From contig NZ_AOMO01000046.1 of assembly GCF_000338875.1 (NCBI RefSeq), positions 1 to 58,741 on the forward strand: DNA of 58,741 nucleotides, read 5' to 3'. The position numbers were made by a program, and so were the translations under genes. Under the pieces are notes generated by a model that had not been told where the DNA came from, searched no databases, and worked only from the letters and a program-made list of their open reading frames with translations. Positions 55,329 to 58,741 of this stretch are shown here, one piece after another. The first letter of the stretch is position 1, and each line of letters opens with the position of its first letter. The DNA is from Vibrio mimicus CAIM 602. GTDB lineage: Bacteria; Pseudomonadota; Gammaproteobacteria; Enterobacterales; Vibrionaceae.

Positions 55329-56216
55329 CTACGCCCAGCGCCAGTTCTTTTTCAGGTATTGAATACACCATGATTTGGCTTCGCCCATCTGGTTTCGTCG
55401 CCAAGCCAAGACGATTTCCATTTCAGAATCTTCAGATCCGTTGATGTATTGCAACTCGCCTCTATCAATATAAGGTTGGGCGACTTGTTGTGGCAAAGTA
55501 CCAATACCTAAACCTGCCACTAAAGCTTTGCATTTCGCATCTAACGTACTGACGGTTAAACGAGGTTGCCGCTGTAGAATATTCACACTCATTGCTGGCT
55601 GCTCACGCGCTGTATCAGCAATTGCAATTGCGCGATATTTCTCCCTAGCCTCTTCGTTAAATTCTCCAGCTCGGCGATGAACATAGTGAGCAGGAGCTGC
55701 AACCCAAATCATTTTCATCTTGCCAATGGTTTCCGCTTTCACATCTTGTGGTAAGGCGTCAATACGAGGGCAAATCAGCAGATCTGCCCGACCCGTTGCT
55801 AATGCCTCCCAACAACCAGCCAATATCTCATCCTGAATCCGCACTCGCGTTTTACTGATGTTGCCAAGGGCTTCCACCATGGAAAACAGATTGGTAGCAG
55901 GCACAATACCATCGAGCGCGATGGTAATATCCAGCTCCCAACCGTTGGCCAGTAGAGTTGCATCATTAACCAATTTTTCTGTTGCAGCAAGGATTGCCCT
56001 GCCTCGTTCTAAGATAAGCTTACCTGCCTCGGTAAAATTTGCTCTATGACCTGAGCGGTCAAAAATCATCAGATCCAAGTCTTGTTCAAGTTTCTGGATT
56101 TGATAACTCAAGGAGCTAGGAGCACGATTTAGCTCATTAGCCGCAGCCGCAAAGCTACCTCTACGTTCTATGGCATCCAGAATATGTAGTGCTTCTAACG
56201 TGATTGGACTTAGCAA
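55329..56216 (-). CDS. LysR-family transcriptional regulator
   Basis: This 295-aa protein has an N-terminal winged helix (LHILDAIERRGSFAAAANELNRAPSSLSYQIQKLE) and a substrate-binding domain from about residue 95. The TTG start at 56216 is supported by AGGAG 6 bases upstream. It corresponds to VCA0575. It is divergent from hutA but separated from it by about 240 bases that include a Fur box; its target and ligand are unknown. Confidence 0.85.
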   Translation of the reverse strand: MLSPITLEALHILDAIERRGSFAAAANELNRAPSSLSYQIQKLEQDLDLMIFDRSGHRANFTEAGKLILERGRAILAATEKLVNDATLLANGWELDITIALDGIVPATNLFSMVEALGNISKTRVRIQDEILAGCWEALATGRADLLICPRIDALPQDVKAETIGKMKMIWVAAPAHYVHRRAGEFNEEAREKYRAIAIADTAREQPAMSVNILQRQPRLTVSTLDAKCKALVAGLGIGTLPQQVAQPYIDRGELQYINGSEDSEMEIVLAWRRNQMGEAKSWCIQYLKKNWRWA

Positions 56217-56377
56217 GGCTTTCTCCTGTAGATCATCTCATTGGCTCAACTTTGTGAGTTTAATCACATTTAATGAATGTACTAATTACTTACCATTTAA
56301 ATATAACATTTTGATTAATCGATTTATTTTGACAAGGTGTTACTTTTTTCAGCATAAAACAAGACAAGCAATTCAAT

Positions 56378-56396
56378 GTAAATGATAGTAATTATC
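56378..56396. promoter_or_regulatory. Fur box of hutA
   Basis: This sequence, containing the palindrome ATGATA-GTAAT-TATCAT, matches 15 of 19 Fur consensus positions and lies about 60 bases before the hutA start. Iron repression of the heme receptor is expected. Confidence 0.75.
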
Positions 56397-56454
56397 ATTA
56401 ATGTTTATTAGAATTCCCGCGTCTAATTCAACAAGGAAAACGCAGGTAGTTCAA

Positions 56455-58590
56455 ATGTATAAAAAATCTCTGCTCGCTAGTGCAATTGTTGTAGCACTTA
56501 TGCCTTCAGCATACGCTGAACAACAATCACAATTCAACGAAGTTGTTGTTACTGCAACACGTTCAACCCAAAACAAACAAGATGTTGCGGCATCAATTGA
56601 CACGGTTAGTGCTCAAGACATCGATAACACTCTAGCTACAGATGTCAAAGATGCACTCAAATATACACCGGGTGTCGAGGTAAAATCAGGTAGCCGTTTT
56701 GGAATCTCTGGCTTTAATATTCGCGGCATGGAAGATAGCCGTATTCTTACGGTCATTGACGGCGTTCAGCAACCCGTAGGTTATAACCCTGGCGCAAGCG
56801 AACAGCGAAAATACAGTAATGCTATTGAAGTTGACACCCTACAAGCCATTGAGGTGAACAAAGGCCCTTCGTCTACCCTTTACGGTTCTGACGCTCTAGG
56901 TGGTTTAGTTCAGTTTCGAACTAAAAACCCAAGCGATGTATTAATTAACGATGAAGATGGTCACCGTTTTGGTATCAAATCAACCTACACTTCGGTTGAT
57001 GAACAATTTAAAAACACGCTGACCTGGGCAATGAGACAAGGCAAACTTGAAACCTTGTTGATGGCCACTTATGCCCAAGGGCATGAAACAAAATCACACG
57101 ACTCAGGTGCAGATATTGAAGGCCCTGGACGTGGCTTAACCAACCCTGCGGATACGGAATTAGGCAATCTACTGGCTAAAGCTCAATACCAAGCCAATGA
57201 AGATCATCGTTTAGGGGTAACCATTGAGCATTACACTAAAAACTATGATGAAGATGAGCTTAGCTACAACGGTTATGCCATCATGCCGGGCTTTGTCTAT
57301 AGCAACAACTACAACGAAGACGTGAATAAACGTACTCGTATTTCATTAGATCACCAATGGTTAATGGATACTCTATTGGTCGATCAAAGCCTTGTAACAC
57401 TGAGTTACCAAGACTCCAGTACTCTAAATAAAAACTACGATACAACACCAAGTGCCGGTGCTCGTATGCGTGAGCGTGACTCGGCCGATAAGGCAGTACA
57501 GTTTGACGTTCAGCTTAATAAGCTTATTGACTCCGATGGTTTATCACATGACGTCACTTATGGTGGCTCTTATCTAAATAACGCATTTAGCTTACAAAAT
57601 ACCGACCATTTATATAAAACAGGCACATCGCGTGATGGCAGCACGGGAGTGCCAGACGCAGACATCATCAAATGGGGTCTTTTCGCCCAAGATCAGATGT
57701 ACTTTTTGGATGAGCAGCTAATTTTAACTGCTGGTTTACGTTATGACTCTTTTGAAGCGACACCGAAAACTGATTCTGCCTTTACTACCGAGTACAAACC
57801 AAATAAAGATAATGCCTTTACCGGAAAGCTCGGGGCGGTTTATCACTTACAAGACAACCTCGCCGTTTTCGGCCAAATTAGCCAAGGCTTCAAAGCGCCA
57901 ACCGTTTACGATCTCTATTACTTCTACAATCGAGGTGCAATTATTGAGGCGAACCCTGATTTGAAAGCAGAACGAAGTATTGCTTATGAAATTGGTACTC
58001 GTGGCAATAATGCCTATGGCAACATGGAATTTGCGTTGTTCGTCAATGACTACAAAGATTTCATTACCCAAACGAAAACAGGTCAATCCGGTGGTAAAGA
58101 TGTCATCAGCAAATACAATATCGATGAAGTTCAAATCTATGGTGCCGAGTTCAGTTCAACTCTACTGTTAGATACCATTTCACCATTACCACAAGGTAGC
58201 TATGCTCGTCTTTCCATTGCTTATGCTCATGGCGAAGATAAAGCCACTGGTAAAGAAATTGACACGGTTGCACCTTTAACCAGCGTGCTGGGCTTAGGTT
58301 ATGAACAAGCCGATTTTGGCTCAGCCTTGAATGTAAAAATGGTGGCAAGCAAAAATGAGTGGCAGGTTGAGAACAATTTAGACGTTGCGGGTTATGCGGT
58401 GGTTGACCTCGCGGCTTACTACGTTCCAGTCAAAGATCTCACCGTTCGCGCGGGGCTTTTCAACCTGTTTGATAAGAAATATTGGCACTACTCTGATATT
58501 TCAGGAAAAAACGGCACAGAAAGATTCAATCTTGACTACGACACTCAACCAGGACGCAACTGGGGTATTTCTCTCGATTACCAATTCTAG
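56455..58590 (+). CDS. hutA: TonB-dependent heme receptor HutA
   Basis: This 711-aa outer-membrane receptor starts at ATG 56455 (signal peptide MYKKSLLASAIVVALMPSAYA); the upstream ATG 56401 would put 18 residues before the signal and is rejected. It has a TonB-box/plug region (FNEVVVTATRS, SGFNIRGMEDSRILTVIDGV, NKGPSSTLYGSDALGG). Heme-receptor-type motifs are FKAP (FRAP box variant) and NPDL (NPNL variant) in GFKAPTVYDLYY...EANPDL. It corresponds to VCA0576 and is Fur-controlled. It imports heme across the outer membrane. Its native terminator is interrupted by an IS end 29 bases after the stop. Confidence 0.88.
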   Translation: MYKKSLLASAIVVALMPSAYAEQQSQFNEVVVTATRSTQNKQDVAASIDTVSAQDIDNTLATDVKDALKYTPGVEVKSGSRFGISGFNIRGMEDSRILTVIDGVQQPVGYNPGASEQRKYSNAIEVDTLQAIEVNKGPSSTLYGSDALGGLVQFRTKNPSDVLINDEDGHRFGIKSTYTSVDEQFKNTLTWAMRQGKLETLLMATYAQGHETKSHDSGADIEGPGRGLTNPADTELGNLLAKAQYQANEDHRLGVTIEHYTKNYDEDELSYNGYAIMPGFVYSNNYNEDVNKRTRISLDHQWLMDTLLVDQSLVTLSYQDSSTLNKNYDTTPSAGARMRERDSADKAVQFDVQLNKLIDSDGLSHDVTYGGSYLNNAFSLQNTDHLYKTGTSRDGSTGVPDADIIKWGLFAQDQMYFLDEQLILTAGLRYDSFEATPKTDSAFTTEYKPNKDNAFTGKLGAVYHLQDNLAVFGQISQGFKAPTVYDLYYFYNRGAIIEANPDLKAERSIAYEIGTRGNNAYGNMEFALFVNDYKDFITQTKTGQSGGKDVISKYNIDEVQIYGAEFSSTLLLDTISPLPQGSYARLSIAYAHGEDKATGKEIDTVAPLTSVLGLGYEQADFGSALNVKMVASKNEWQVENNLDVAGYAVVDLAAYYVPVKDLTVRAGLFNLFDKKYWHYSDISGKNGTERFNLDYDTQPGRNWGISLDYQF

Positions 58591-58619
58591 TCTTGAACAC
58601 AAAAAAGCCAGCTTACGCT

Positions 58620-58741
58620 CTGTCTCTTATACACAAATCCCCCGTCAAGTACGGGGGATTTTTTTGAACTCTGTTTGATGTTGTCGATCTGATCTTCATT
58701 ACAACATCAGCAAACACTATGAACTTTATATCAAAACTCTG
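58620..58741. mobile_element. End of an IS4-family (IS50-type) insertion sequence, cut by window edge
   Basis: CTGTCTCTTATACACA (58620-58635) equals the first 16 bases of the IS50/Tn5 mosaic end and is close to the IS50 outside end. Just before it, GCCAGC-TTAC-GCT (58607-58619), preceded by AAAAAA, is the left arm, loop and half the right arm of a terminator whose GGC and T tract are missing. The IS therefore appears to have inserted there. The transposase would lie beyond the window. Confidence 0.65.
58636..58665. terminator. Terminator hairpin inside the IS end
   Basis: AATCCCCCGT / ACGGGGGATT (58636-58645 with 58651-58660), loop CAAGT, followed by five more T. Hairpins just inside IS ends often block read-through from the host gene. 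Confidence 0.8.

Overview
This window looks like the replication-terminus region of the second chromosome of a Vibrio close to the V. cholerae / V. anguillarum group. The backbone follows the V. cholerae VCA0557-VCA0576 gene order as I recall it: diguanylate cyclase, ComFB- and HlyU-like proteins, pntAB, vxrABCDE, a SUI1 factor, DUF3319, ddl, a SPOR lipoprotein, an acyl-CoA synthetase/GNAT protein, a LysR regulator and the heme receptor hutA. Three observations place it at the terminus: a 28-bp dif-like XerC/XerD site (15931-15958), four exact matS (MatP) sites (2111, 3260, 5508, 50619), and a switch of most backbone genes from plus to minus strand across the dif site.

Left part (1-15336): a tRNA-Gly(UCC) lacking one D-loop G; a divergent TetR regulator and MFS efflux gene that look foreign, the MFS gene being frameshifted at a perfect 17-bp palindrome; a YwrD-like gamma-glutamyltransferase; an outer-membrane barrel; a GGDEF protein; ComFB and HlyU-like proteins; the proton-translocating transhydrogenase pntAB; and the vxrABCDE two-component operon.

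Middle (15337-49740): between vxrE and the SUI1 gene lie a decayed filamentous-phage ssDNA-binding gene, the dif-like site, and a 33-kb piscibactin/yersiniabactin-type siderophore island. The island holds two AraC regulators, a TonB receptor (frpA), an MFS exporter (irp8), an NRPS (irp2), a hybrid PKS/NRPS (irp1, 4041 aa), a thiazoline reductase (irp3), a type II thioesterase (irp4), a salicylate synthase (irp9) and a salicyl-AMP ligase (irp5), followed convergently by a PPTase and a YbtP/YbtQ-like ABC pair. The proposed flow is Irp9 makes salicylate, Irp5 activates it onto Irp2, and Irp2/Irp1 add and cyclise cysteines around one malonyl unit. Irp3 reduces a ring, Irp4 edits, Irp8 exports, FrpA imports, and the ABC pair takes up or processes the iron complex. 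No dahP homologue and no integrase are visible.

Unusual points: Irp1 carries an extra Cy-A-PCP module behind tandem PCPs, so the line encodes four Cy domains. The last Cy domain lacks the conserved Thr, and the PKS methyltransferase seen in yersiniabactin HMWP1 is reduced to a remnant. Three island genes (frpA signal peptide, irp3, PPTase) carry single-base indels, which means either loss of the system in this strain or base-calling errors.

Right part (49741-58741): core genes on the minus strand, then the Pat-like acetyltransferase, LysR, and hutA with a Fur box. The window ends inside an IS50-type insertion sequence whose 16-bp end interrupts the hutA terminator.
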